In this document: positions 50,452-57,579 of the stretch, piece by piece | Layout: each line of letters begins with the position of its first letter | Numbering within the stretch: the stretch's first letter is position 1 | DNA from: Haloterrigena gelatinilytica | Lineage (GTDB): Archaea; Halobacteriota; Halobacteria; Halobacteriales; Natrialbaceae | DNA: 64,000 nucleotides | Reading direction: 5' to 3' | NCBI RefSeq assembly: GCF_013342145.1 | Contig: NZ_JABUQZ010000001.1 | Location: 4,154,001 to 4,218,000 of the forward strand | Notes under the pieces: model-generated | Databases searched by the model: none | Seen by the model: the letters and a program-made list of their open reading frames with translations, nothing else | Told to the model about the DNA's origin: nothing | Program-made: the position numbers and the translations under genes

Positions 50452-50955
50452 GTGGAGTGTCACGTCTACTACGAGGGCGACGACGACCCGAACAAGTGCA
50501 CCGCGAAGCGCCTCGAGAAGTTCGACGAGGCGACCCTCTACCGCTCGATGGGGCAGGTGCCCTACGGCGTCGTCCTCAACCCCCACGCCGAGCGGGCGCT
50601 GTCGCCGGCCGACGCCGAGGAGGGGCTCGAGACGCTCGTCGCGCTCGACTGCTCGTGGGAGTCCGCCGAGGCGGCGTCGTTCAAGATGCGGGGCGTCCAC
50701 CGGGCGCTGCCCTTCCTCGTCGCCGCGAATCCGGTCAACTACGGCCGGCCGTTCCGACTGACGACCGTCGAGGCGCTGGCCGCCGCCTGCTGTATCTTCG
50801 ACGATCGGGAGCGCGCCGCGGAACTGCTCGAGCCGTTTCGCTGGGGCGAGACCTTCCTGACACTCAACGAGGAACCCCTGCGTCGGTACAGCGAGTGCGC
50901 CGACTCGAGCGAGGTCGTCGCGGTCCAGGAGGAGTATCTGGCCGACGAGGAGTGA
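50452..50955 (+). CDS. tsr3: tRNA/rRNA aminocarboxypropyltransferase-like Tsr3 (DUF367)
   Basis: A 167-residue protein starting (GTG) [20 protein letters not shown]. The hallmark blocks of archaeal Tsr3 are [53 protein letters not shown] and [14 protein letters not shown]. In eukaryotes Tsr3 adds the 3-amino-3-carboxypropyl group to helix 31 of 18S rRNA; archaeal members are expected to act on the equivalent 16S rRNA position using S-adenosylmethionine. The rpl40e gene lies 151 bp downstream, a frequent archaeal neighbour. Confidence 0.9.
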   Translation: MECHVYYEGDDDPNKCTAKRLEKFDEATLYRSMGQVPYGVVLNPHAERALSPADAEEGLETLVALDCSWESAEAASFKMRGVHRALPFLVAANPVNYGRPFRLTTVEALAAACCIFDDRERAAELLEPFRWGETFLTLNEEPLRRYSECADSSEVVAVQEEYLADEE

Positions 50956-51075
50956 TCGTCGGCGCGCTGTCTGGATCGACGGTTGCCGTCCGGGGTCGCT
51001 GTGGGCCGACGGGCGTCCCGGACCGCCGTGGGTACGGTCGCCAGGGATCGCTGTTACGAACCACACAATCACAGC

Positions 51076-51083
51076 GATTATAT
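51076..51083 (+). promoter_or_regulatory. TATA element of rpl40e
   Basis: GATTATAT lies 24-31 bp before the ATG at 51107, the ideal archaeal TATA spacing, pointing to a leaderless transcript for the ribosomal protein. Confidence 0.55.
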
Positions 51084-51106
51084 GCACCACGGGCTAACGG
51101 GCCGGT

Positions 51107-51256
51107 ATGCCAAGTTTCGACGCCGCCGAGAAACGAACGCTCGAGAAGATGATCTGCATGCGCTGTAACGCCCGCAACTCCTCGGGAGCCGACCGCTGTC
51201 GCAAGTGCGGCTACAAGAAGCTCCGTCCCAAGGCGAAGGAACCGCGCGCCGCATAA
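51107..51256 (+). CDS. rpl40e: Ribosomal protein L40e
   Basis: A 49-residue protein, [20 protein letters not shown] followed by [20 protein letters not shown]. The four-cysteine zinc ribbon (C17, C20, C31, C34) and the basic tail are diagnostic for L40e of the archaeal large subunit. It is too short for most length cut-offs. It has its own TATA box and follows tsr3, a common pairing. Confidence 0.97.
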   Translation: MPSFDAAEKRTLEKMICMRCNARNSSGADRCRKCGYKKLRPKAKEPRAA

Positions 51257-51373
51257 CGCGGGCTCTCCGTTTTCGTTCTCTCAGCACTGCCCCTCGAGTG
51301 GCGACTGCGTCCCTTCAAGCGATATCTATGCCATCGAAATGGCGGTCGCGCGCAAAACGGGTACTCGGCTCCG

Positions 51374-51991
51374 TCAGTCGTCGGGATACTTCGGCTCGCG
51401 CTTCTCCGCTCGCTCGAGCGCCGTCTCGACGACGTCCCGGACGTCCCCGTGGAAGACGCCGCCGTGGCCGGCGTACATGTGTTCGACGTCCGCGGGCATG
51501 CGCTCGAGGAGGTCCTCGATGCTCTCGATGAGCCGCTCGCGGGACTGGCCGGCCATGTCGGTGCGGCCGAAGCTGCCGTAGTCGAAGGCGCCGTCGTCGT
51601 GGACGACCACGTCGCCCGAGAACAGCGACGAGTCGGAGACGAAGGAGACGTGGTCGTCGGCGTGGCCGGGCGTGTAGACGACGTCGAAGGCCTCGTCGCC
51701 GATCGTCACGGTGTCCCCGTCCTCGATCGCGTCGGTGCGGGTCGGGTGGTCGTCGTAGGCGTAGACGTCGGGATCGAAGGCCTCGACGACGGCCTCGAGT
51801 CGGTCGACGTGATCGCCGTGCTGGTGGGTCACGACTACGCTGTCGACGTCGTCGGCGTGGCGTCGGATCTCGTCGACGACGCCGTCCCACGCGCCGGCGT
51901 CGACCAGCGTCGCCGTTCCGTCCTCGCCGACCGCGAGGAATGCGTTGCAGGTGAACGTCTCCGCGTCCTCGGTGACGTGATGGACCTCCAT
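51374..51991 (-). CDS. MBL-fold metallo-hydrolase (glyoxalase II-like)
   Basis: A 205-residue protein starting MEVHHVTEDAETFTCNAFLA. The metal site is THQHGDHVD (HXHXDH), with YTPGHADDHVSF and VEHMYAGHGG as the other ligand-bearing loops and SGDVV as the bridging aspartate. The fold supports a binuclear zinc hydrolase; the substrate could be a thioester such as S-lactoyl-bacillithiol-like compounds, but that is only family context. The start at 51991 leaves out a nine-residue extension. Confidence 0.9.
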   Translation of the reverse strand: MEVHHVTEDAETFTCNAFLAVGEDGTATLVDAGAWDGVVDEIRRHADDVDSVVVTHQHGDHVDRLEAVVEAFDPDVYAYDDHPTRTDAIEDGDTVTIGDEAFDVVYTPGHADDHVSFVSDSSLFSGDVVVHDDGAFDYGSFGRTDMAGQSRERLIESIEDLLERMPADVEHMYAGHGGVFHGDVRDVVETALERAEKREPKYPDD

Positions 51992-52175
51992 ACCGGATGG
52001 CTCGAGCGCTGGCCCCAAAAACGGTGTCGTCGCGGTTGCTCGCTCCCGTCGCGAGTTGCGCTCGGAGCGTGAACGGATGCGGACCGACGGCCACAGCGTC
52101 CGCTAGCGACGACATAAACGCAGATAAACAGGTAACCACGAGATTTTTCACTCGGAAGCCCGAAGTGATCACTGT

Positions 52176-52349
52176 ATGGGATTCGGGAGCTACGACGAAT
52201 CCGAGCAACAGGAAGTCGACGCTGATTTTGATGACGACGACGCGGTAAAATCCGACGAGAACAGCCACGAAGGAACGATCGAGTTCGAAAACGGTGCGTC
52301 CAGCGACGAACTGCTCGATCGGCTCAAGGAGATCAAAGACGAAGGCTGA
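52176..52349 (+). CDS. Small acidic DUF5786-like protein
   Basis: A 57-residue protein, MGFGSYDESEQQEVDADFDD to LLDRLKEIKDEG. It is strongly acidic, with a short C-terminal helix (SSDELLDRLKEIK), and matches the small DUF5786-type proteins of haloarchaea. Its TGA and the next gene's ATG overlap (TGATG, 52347-52351), so the two genes are coupled. GATTTTT about 30 bp upstream may be the TATA box. The role is unknown. Confidence 0.85.
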   Translation: MGFGSYDESEQQEVDADFDDDDAVKSDENSHEGTIEFENGASSDELLDRLKEIKDEG

Positions 52350-52936
52350 TGAAGCCCGGGGTGCGGGCGCTGGGCATCGCCGAGTCGTTTCGTCGTGACG
52401 CGGACCGAAGCACGCTCGCCGGTGCCGTCGTCCGTGCCGACCGTGTCCTCGACGGACTGGCGTACCGTCGGTGTACCGTCGGCGGCACCGACGCGACCGA
52501 GGCCGCTGTGGAACTGGTCGCCGAGTTGGGTCGACCCGACGTCCAGTACGTCCTGCTCGGCGCCGTCGCACCCGCGTGGTACAATTTTCTCGACCCGTCT
52601 CGCGTCCAAGAGGCCGCCGATCGGCCGGTGATCGCCGTCACCTTCGAGGCGAGCGACGGTCTCGAGGCCGGCCTCCGAGACGCCTTTTCCGGACGGGAAC
52701 TCGACCGGCGCCTCGAGACGTATCGCTCGCTTCCGGATCGGCGCGAACTGTCGGTCAACGACGAGACCGTCTACGTGCGCCATCGTGGCTGCGATCGCGA
52801 CGAGGCCGCCGCGGTCGTGCGCGCGTTCACGCCCGACGGCGGGCGCCCGGAGCCGATTCGGGTCGCGAGCACGGCGGCTCGAGCGGGCGATTCGCTCGTC
52901 GGATCGCTCGAGGGAGAGGAAAACGATACGACGTAA
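52349..52936 (+). CDS. DUF99 family protein
   Basis: A 195-residue protein starting MKPGVRALGIAESFRRDADR. The DUF99 features are the N-terminal GIAESFRR, the VRADRVLDGLAYRRCTVGG-type segment (split across the sheet), LLGAVAPAWYNFLDPSRVQE and PVIAVTFEAS. DUF99 has an endonuclease-V/RNase-H-like fold but lacks known activity. It is translationally coupled to the DUF5786 gene by overlap, a link worth noting since both are uncharacterised. Confidence 0.9.
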   Translation: MKPGVRALGIAESFRRDADRSTLAGAVVRADRVLDGLAYRRCTVGGTDATEAAVELVAELGRPDVQYVLLGAVAPAWYNFLDPSRVQEAADRPVIAVTFEASDGLEAGLRDAFSGRELDRRLETYRSLPDRRELSVNDETVYVRHRGCDRDEAAAVVRAFTPDGGRPEPIRVASTAARAGDSLVGSLEGEENDTT

Positions 52937-53112
52937 CTTGGCGGAGCCGAGATGTACGATAGCAGACCCGACCACCCGCCGTAGGGTGGGACTGAAAGGG
53001 GCTTTCACCGAGATATTCGTCGTCGAGTCGACGGCAGAGCGCCACTTCTGTTTCATTGGTACTCCGGCGGAGACCCGAAAGACGTAGGAGGCGACCGCCT
53101 GTCTCAGACCGT

Positions 53113-53718
53113 ATGGACGAGTCGGAAGCGATGGACGGCCTCTGCGTGACCGAGTGTACGCGCTGTCCGAAACTCGTGGACTCGCGGAGCCGGATCGTCA
53201 ACGGCGCCGGGCCCGAGGACGCCGACCTGCTGTTCGTCGGCGAGGGGCCCGGCGCCAACGAGGACGAACAGGGCGAACCGTTCGTCGGACGCAGCGGCAC
53301 CGTCCTCGACGACGGTCTGCGGACGGTCGGTCTGGATCGGACGGACGTCCGCATCACCAACTGCGTGCGCTGTCGGCCGCCGGAGAACCGCGACCCCACG
53401 AAAGACGAACTCGCGAACTGCCGGGGGTACCTCGAGACCGAGATCGACCGGCTGGATCCGGACGTGATCGTCACGCTGGGGAAGGTACCCAGCGAGCACC
53501 TGCTCGGGCGCTCGGTGGCGGTGACCAAGGAGGCCGGCTCGCTCGAGGAGGTTCGAATCAACGGGACGCCACAGCGAGTCCTCCTCTGTGTCCACCCGGC
53601 GGCGACGCTGTACGACCGCAGCCAGGAGGAGACCTTCGAGAACGCGCTCGAGCGGGCGGCGGAGCTGGCGGACGTCGGCGACGGCGACAGCGGGCAGACG
53701 CGACTCGACGGCTTCTGA
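53113..53718 (+). CDS. Uracil-DNA glycosylase, family 4
   Basis: A 201-residue protein starting MDESEAMDGLCVTECTRCPK. The 4Fe-4S cysteines are C15 and C18 (CTRC), with further cysteines in ITNCVRC and CVHPAA. The catalytic motif is VGEGPGANEDEQGEPFVGRSG and the uracil-pocket motif is VHPAATL. It removes uracil from DNA in base excision repair. The start at 53113 lies at the conserved N-terminus; the gene is followed by a 122-bp gap before hisH. Confidence 0.93.
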   Translation: MDESEAMDGLCVTECTRCPKLVDSRSRIVNGAGPEDADLLFVGEGPGANEDEQGEPFVGRSGTVLDDGLRTVGLDRTDVRITNCVRCRPPENRDPTKDELANCRGYLETEIDRLDPDVIVTLGKVPSEHLLGRSVAVTKEAGSLEEVRINGTPQRVLLCVHPAATLYDRSQEETFENALERAAELADVGDGDSGQTRLDGF

Positions 53719-53840
53719 ACGGTTGTACTCCCGATCGCTAGCGTAGCACGTCAGCGCTCGAGCAGTCGGAATTTGTACTCGGGACTGCTCGAGACTGCGC
53801 GAACAGTAATTGACTTCAACGCGCCCCACCGAGTACCGGT

Positions 53841-54503
53841 ATGAGCACGCTTTCGACTTCCAGCGAGCAGTCTCTCGCCTCGGTCGTCGTCGTCGACTAC
53901 GGCCTGGGGAACCTCCGGAGCGTCACCCGCGGTCTCGAGCGCGCGGGCGCCGACGTCGAAATCACCGACGATCCGGCCGCCTTCGCCGACGCGGACGGCG
54001 TCGTCCTCCCCGGCGTCGGCGCCTTCCGCGAGGGCGTCGAGAACGCCGACCCGCTCCGCGAGGATCTCCTCGCGGTCGCCGAGAGCGGCACCCCGCTGTT
54101 CGGGATCTGTCTCGGCATGCAGATGCTGCTGACGACCAGCGAAGAGGGCGAGAACGACGGCGAGTCGGCCGTCCAGGGGCTGGATCTGATCCCGGGCACC
54201 AACGTCCGCTTCGCGGAGGGCCAGAAGGTGCCCCACATGGGCTGGAACGAACTGGACGTTCAGCGCGATCACCCGCTGGTCGAGGGGGTCGACGGCAACT
54301 ACGCCTACTTCGTCCACTCCTACTACGCAGTTCCCGACGACGAGAACGCGGCAGTCGCGACGACCGACTACGAACGCGAGTTCCCCTCGATCGTCGCCAA
54401 CGAGGAAGGGAACGTCTTCGGCACGCAGTTCCACCCCGAGAAGAGCGGGGAGACGGGGTTACAGATCCTGCGGAACTTCGTCGAGATCTGCGCCGAGGAG
54501 TAA
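53841..54503 (+). CDS. hisH: Imidazole glycerol phosphate synthase, glutaminase subunit
   Basis: A 220-residue class I glutamine amidotransferase that supplies ammonia to HisF in histidine and purine (AICAR) formation. The nucleophile is C90 in FGICLGMQML; the catalytic H and E are in FGTQFHPEKSG. The N-terminal VVVVDYGLGNLRSV is conserved. hisF is not adjacent, as is usual in haloarchaea where his genes are scattered. TAATTGA at 53805-53811 sits about 30 bp before the start. Immediately downstream begins the origin region. Confidence 0.96.
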   Translation: MSTLSTSSEQSLASVVVVDYGLGNLRSVTRGLERAGADVEITDDPAAFADADGVVLPGVGAFREGVENADPLREDLLAVAESGTPLFGICLGMQMLLTTSEEGENDGESAVQGLDLIPGTNVRFAEGQKVPHMGWNELDVQRDHPLVEGVDGNYAYFVHSYYAVPDDENAAVATTDYEREFPSIVANEEGNVFGTQFHPEKSGETGLQILRNFVEICAEE

Positions 54504-54802
54504 TCGCGGCTCGACTGCTCGAGAGAACTCGAGTGATCGTTGCTCGCTTGTCTGCTTGCTGGTCGGCTGTTCGGTTGCCGTTCGTTGGTGTTTGGTCTCC
54601 GTTCTTGACCTGGACGAGGGCGGGGTGGACTCGAGAGACACACCCCTCGTTGCCGCTGTATAGGTCCGGGAGATCCCGCGTCGCTCGAGAAAACGCCGGA
54701 ATCCGTTGAGAGCGACTGTTGGACCACTTTCAGTTACCGTTTCGAAGCCAAAGCTAATCACCACTATTAAATACTATATCTGTGTCAACGCCCATTGAGT
54801 GT

Positions 54803-54838
54803 ATTGGACGAACTATCGTCCAATCGGTATTGGACGAA
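54803..54838. repeat. ATTGGACGA repeats with a 9-bp hairpin
   Basis: ATTGGACGA at 54803-54811 is followed, after ACTA, by its inverse TCGTCCAAT (54816-54824), and then by a direct copy at 54829-54837. The three copies sit next to the AT-rich tract, a place where origin regulators often bind. Confidence 0.6.
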
Positions 54839-54865
54839 GGTTCGCCGCTCGAGGCGAACTCCACC

Positions 54866-54937
54866 CCTCGTTCCGGATCGGCTCCTCGTTCTGGATCGGC
54901 TCCTCGTTCTGGATCGGCTCCTCGTTCCGGATCAGCG
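54866..54937 (+). repeat. 18-bp tandem repeat, four copies
   Basis: The unit CCTCGTTCYGGATCGGCT is repeated head to tail at 54866, 54884, 54902 and 54920; the last copy ends in AGCG instead of GGCT. It is located between the AT-rich segment and the ORB-like repeats. It cannot be a coding repeat of any recognisable protein. Confidence 0.9.
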
Positions 54938-55089
54938 GCCGAGACCGTCGATCCGCTCGTTGTTCCGGTTACTGCCTCGATCGCCGTGTTCGTCGCGGCG
55001 CTTCGACCGGCAGTTCTGTGGGACGATCTATGGAGAATTTTCCCGAAACTGGCGCTGTCGAGTCGATTGTCGTTCCCGTCGCCGTCCGT

Positions 55090-55141
55090 GTCGGTACACT
55101 CGCCGCGCGTCAGTAGTCGGTACGCTCGCCGCGCGTCAGTA
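55090..55141 (+). repeat. 26-bp tandem repeat, two copies
   Basis: GTCGGTACRCTCGCCGCGCG followed by TCAGTA occurs at 55090-55115 and 55116-55141 with one base difference (A or G at the eighth base of the pair). Confidence 0.9.
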
Positions 55142-55144
55142 ACT

Positions 55145-55246
55145 GGTTTCCACACCGCGGTGGGTTCGCGAGTGTCCCCTCCCGACCTCCGCTTCGAGTC
55201 GACACCCACCGCCACACCGATACAGCGGCACCGCGGTGTGGAAACC
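55145..55246. repeat. 18-bp perfect inverted repeat flanking the first ORB-like repeat
   Basis: GGTTTCCACACCGCGGTG at 55145-55162 is the exact inverse of CACCGCGGTGTGGAAACC at 55229-55246, with 66 bp between. The right arm is the downstream half of the first ORB-like repeat, so this pair presents one binding site in each direction, as in origins where two Orc1 molecules face each other. Confidence 0.85.
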
Positions 55247-55675
55247 GACCGGTGCAGTTCCTATAGAAACTCTTTTTATCGGATACAGCGGAACTACGGT
55301 ATCCGCCCCGTTCGTCGGGTCGTTCCCGATCCTCCCGATGACGGCCGTGTGACTCCGTCTCCGTTCCGGTCGAGCGGGCGCAACCGGTCGCGTGTGACCC
55401 ACCGGCATACAGCGGCACTCCGGGGTCTCCCGACGGGTGACCCGGTGACTCGACGTGGCTATACAGCGGAACCGCGGGGTGTGGCCACAGCTATACAGCG
55501 GCACTCCGGGGTTCCCTGCGCGGCCGTCCCTCGACGGTCGCCCCGGGAGTTCCGAAATCGATACAGCGGAACCGAGCGATGCATCGCCGCCTATACAGCG
55601 GCACTCCGGGGTGTAATTGTTACATTTCAGAACCGCTCTCGAGGGAATCCCGTCTATACAGCGGCACTGCGGTTC
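55220..55675 (+). repeat. Eight ORB-like direct repeats upstream of orc1
   Basis: Copies start at 55220, 55283, 55407, 55461, 55493, 55561, 55593 and 55656; all are on the + strand. The consensus is ATACAGCGGMACYSCGGGGT, with three exact copies of the CACTCCGGGGT version (55407, 55493, 55593). The spacings 63, 124, 54, 32, 68, 32 and 63 bp are mostly close to whole numbers of helical turns. A run of G at the 3' end is typical of origin recognition boxes. The 55283 copy is also part of a 6-bp dyad GGATAC/GTATCC. They are not a CRISPR: units differ in half their length and spacers are irregular. Confidence 0.88.
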
Positions 55676-55680
55676 CGAGC

Positions 55681-55713
55681 GTTTAAGGTGCTCCGGCGTA
55701 CTGTCCCTAGTAC
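55681..55713 (+). promoter_or_regulatory. orc1 promoter region
   Basis: GTTTAAGG at 55681-55688 lies 29-37 bp before the orc1 ATG (55718) and five bp after the last ORB-like repeat (55656-55675). A small dyad GTACT/AGTAC (55698-55713) covers the transcription start. This arrangement means that Orc1 bound at the last repeat could hinder its own promoter; this is an inference. Confidence 0.55.
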
Positions 55714-55717
55714 CTGA

Positions 55718-57316
55718 ATGTCGGATTCGATGGATTACTTCGGCAGCGAGAACGAGATCTTCCGGAACAAGGAACTCCTGCAGGTCTCGCACCTCCCGGA
55801 CGGCGACCGGATCATCGGCCGCGAGGACGAACTGACGAACCTCGCGAACGCGATCAAACCGGCCACGCGGGGGAACACGCCGAACAACGTGCTCGTCTAC
55901 GGGAAGACGGGAACCGGGAAGTCCCTCTGTTCGAAGTTCATCACGAACCAGGCCATCGAACGCGCGGAGGGTAACGACGTCTCGATCGGCGTCGCGTACG
56001 TCGACTGCCTGCAGGAATCGACGGAGACCCAGGCCGTCCAGTCGGCCGGCCACCAGCTCAACGACCACGCCGAGACCGACGTCTCGATCCCCCATTCGGG
56101 GCTGAGCACGGCCGAGTACTACCGGCGGCTGTGGCACATCGTCGACACCCGCTACGACGTCGCCCTGATCATCTTAGACGAGGTCGACAAGATCGAGGAC
56201 GACGACATCCTGATGCAGCTCTCGAGAGCCGTCGAATCCGGCAAACTCACCGAGAGCACGGTCGGCGTCATCGGCATCTCGAACAAGGTCCGCTACAAGG
56301 ACTCGCTGGACGAACGGATCAAGTCCAGCCTCTGCGAACGCGAGTACGTCTTCTCGCCCTACGATGCGACCCAGATCCGTGAAATCCTGCGCTCCCGGTC
56401 GGACGCGTTCCACGAGGGCGTCCTCGAGGACGGCGTCATCCCGCGCGTGGCCGCGCTCGCGGCTCGGGAACACGGCGACGCGCGGAAGGCGATCGACATC
56501 CTCCGCTTCGCCGGCGAGATCGCCGAGGAGAACGCCCTCGAGACCGTCACAGAGTCCTGCGTCGACCAGGCCCACGAGCGCGAGGAGACCAGCCGGCTGG
56601 CCGAACTCATCTCCAAGAGCCCCAGCCACGCGAAACTCGTCCTCGAGGCGATGGCCCTGCTGACCCAACAGAAGGAGGGCGACGACGCGCCCGTGACGAC
56701 CAACGAGGTGTACGACCTCTACAAGCGCCTCTGCGACCGCGATGGCTCCGAACACCTGAAGCTGCGCCGCATCCGCGATATCCTCTCGGAGCTCGAGTTC
56801 CTCTCGATCATCGACCAGGAGCGCAAGTGGGCCGGGAAGGGGAAGGGCAACTACATGGAAAACCGGCTGATCGACGACCCCGAGGTCATCATCGCGGCCT
56901 GTAACGAGTCGGTATCGAACGAGGCGACTCGGAGGGGTAAGCGGAGGACGACTCGAGAACTGATCTGCTACCGTGGCAGCGGGGGGTTGCCACTCCCTCC
57001 CCAGCCGATTCGCTCTCTCCCGTTGGTCGTTCGCTCATCCCTCGCACAACTTCGAACTGCGTCTCACGCTTCGTTCGACGCAGTTCAGCGCGCGCCACTG
57101 CATGATAGGGATACGAGTCTCAGAGCAGTTCGCGAACTTCCGAGTACCACATGTCGTGGTAGTCGACGTGGCCGACCCGGCGGGCGATGGCGACGGCCAG
57201 GGCGTGCCAGCACTGCTCGGTCGGTTCGTCGGCATCGAGGTTGTACTCGCTGTCCTTGCAGGTACAGCCGCCGTCCTCGACGATGTACTCGTCGTCGTAG
57301 CCGACGACGATCGTGA
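55718..57316 (+). CDS. orc1: Orc1/Cdc6 origin-binding protein with an atypical C-terminal extension
   Basis: The AAA+ domain has Walker A GKTGTGKS at 62-69, Walker B IILDEVDK at 151-158, sensor 1 VGVIGISNK at 182-190 and sensor 2 HGDARKAIDIL at 252-262. The winged-helix domain (about 285-395) closes with the typical KGKGNYMENRLIDDPEV. It recognises origin repeats and loads the MCM helicase. The family ends close to residue 400; here the frame continues for about 130 further residues of Arg/Ser/Pro-rich, non-acidic sequence. That tail reads through a palindromic element (57054-57086) and overlaps the 3' end of the opposite SWIM gene (57120-57316). I take residues 1 to about 402 as genuine; whether the tail is translated is open. 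Confidence 0.9.
   Translation: MSDSMDYFGSENEIFRNKELLQVSHLPDGDRIIGREDELTNLANAIKPATRGNTPNNVLVYGKTGTGKSLCSKFITNQAIERAEGNDVSIGVAYVDCLQESTETQAVQSAGHQLNDHAETDVSIPHSGLSTAEYYRRLWHIVDTRYDVALIILDEVDKIEDDDILMQLSRAVESGKLTESTVGVIGISNKVRYKDSLDERIKSSLCEREYVFSPYDATQIREILRSRSDAFHEGVLEDGVIPRVAALAAREHGDARKAIDILRFAGEIAEENALETVTESCVDQAHEREETSRLAELISKSPSHAKLVLEAMALLTQQKEGDDAPVTTNEVYDLYKRLCDRDGSEHLKLRRIRDILSELEFLSIIDQERKWAGKGKGNYMENRLIDDPEVIIAACNESVSNEATRRGKRRTTRELICYRGSGGLPLPPQPIRSLPLVVRSSLAQLRTASHASFDAVQRAPLHDRDTSLRAVRELPSTTCRGSRRGRPGGRWRRPGRASTARSVRRHRGCTRCPCRYSRRPRRCTRRRSRRRS
57054..57086. repeat. Palindromic element at the 3' end of orc1
   Basis: GAACTGCGTC (57054-57063) and GACGCAGTTC (57077-57086) form a perfect 10-bp stem with a 13-nt loop. 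It is part of a segment (about 56960-57110) whose skewed composition (CGCTC, TCGCT, CGCGCGCCACTG) is unlike a gene. It may be a terminator for orc1 and the convergent SWIM gene or a small palindromic mobile-type element. Confidence 0.7.
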
Positions 57317-57476
57317 AATCGCGGTAGGCCTTCACCCGATTCTCGCCGACCGCCTCGATCGCGCGGACCCCGCGGTCGCCGTGGACCTTGGAGATCCGGT
57401 CGACGATCTCGGGGGTGAGTTCGCCGGTCTCCTCGAGGTCCGCCTGCCATCGCTCGACTGGGTTGGCCTCCGGCAC
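57120..57476 (-). CDS. SWIM zinc-finger protein
   Basis: A 118-residue protein starting (GTG at 57476) VPEANPVERWQADLEETGEL. The SWIM motif is CTCKDSEYNL...QCWH: C-X-C, 14 residues, C-X-H, near residues 83-101. SWIM domains bind DNA or protein and occur in recombination proteins and in haloarchaeal small proteins beside DNA-related genes. The ORF is open to 57734 but that would overlap the histidine kinase and lacks conserved sequence. Convergent with orc1, whose unusual tail overlaps it. Confidence 0.82.
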   Translation of the reverse strand: MPEANPVERWQADLEETGELTPEIVDRISKVHGDRGVRAIEAVGENRVKAYRDFTIVVGYDDEYIVEDGGCTCKDSEYNLDADEPTEQCWHALAVAIARRVGHVDYHDMWYSEVRELL

Positions 57477-57579
57477 GACCGCAACTGTGCGCCCGACTGT
57501 AAAATCGGTTTGGTTGTCGTGCCGAGCGCCGAGGGGCCTCGTCGCAAGCCAAAAATAGCGTCCGACCCCAGTAGCACCA

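Larger units (their letters stand above)
54504..55717 (+). other. Candidate replication origin (oriC-type region beside orc1)
   Basis: This 1.2-kb gene-free stretch lies between hisH and orc1. It contains, in order: an AT-rich segment (54745-54785, with TAAATACTATATCTG), which could be the DNA unwinding element; a 9-bp hairpin and repeated ATTGGACGA (54803-54838); an 18-bp unit in four copies (54866-54937); a 26-bp unit in two copies (55090-55141); a long inverted repeat (55145-55162 and 55229-55246); and eight ORB-like repeats (55220-55675) that run up to the orc1 promoter. This matches the known haloarchaeal plan of an origin directly next to an orc1/cdc6 gene. No protein-coding frame here is believable. 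Confidence 0.8.

Noticed and set aside
54754-55215. A 153-residue minus-strand frame with a repeated DPERGA unit, and a + strand frame with PRSGSA units
   Set aside because: Both come from the 18-bp tandem repeat (6 codons) in the origin region and show no start context, homology or plausible fold.
55220-55675. Possible CRISPR array
   Set aside because: The repeats are only about 20 bp, half of each varies, and the distances between them (32 to 124 bp) are irregular. No cas gene is present. Origin repeats explain them better.
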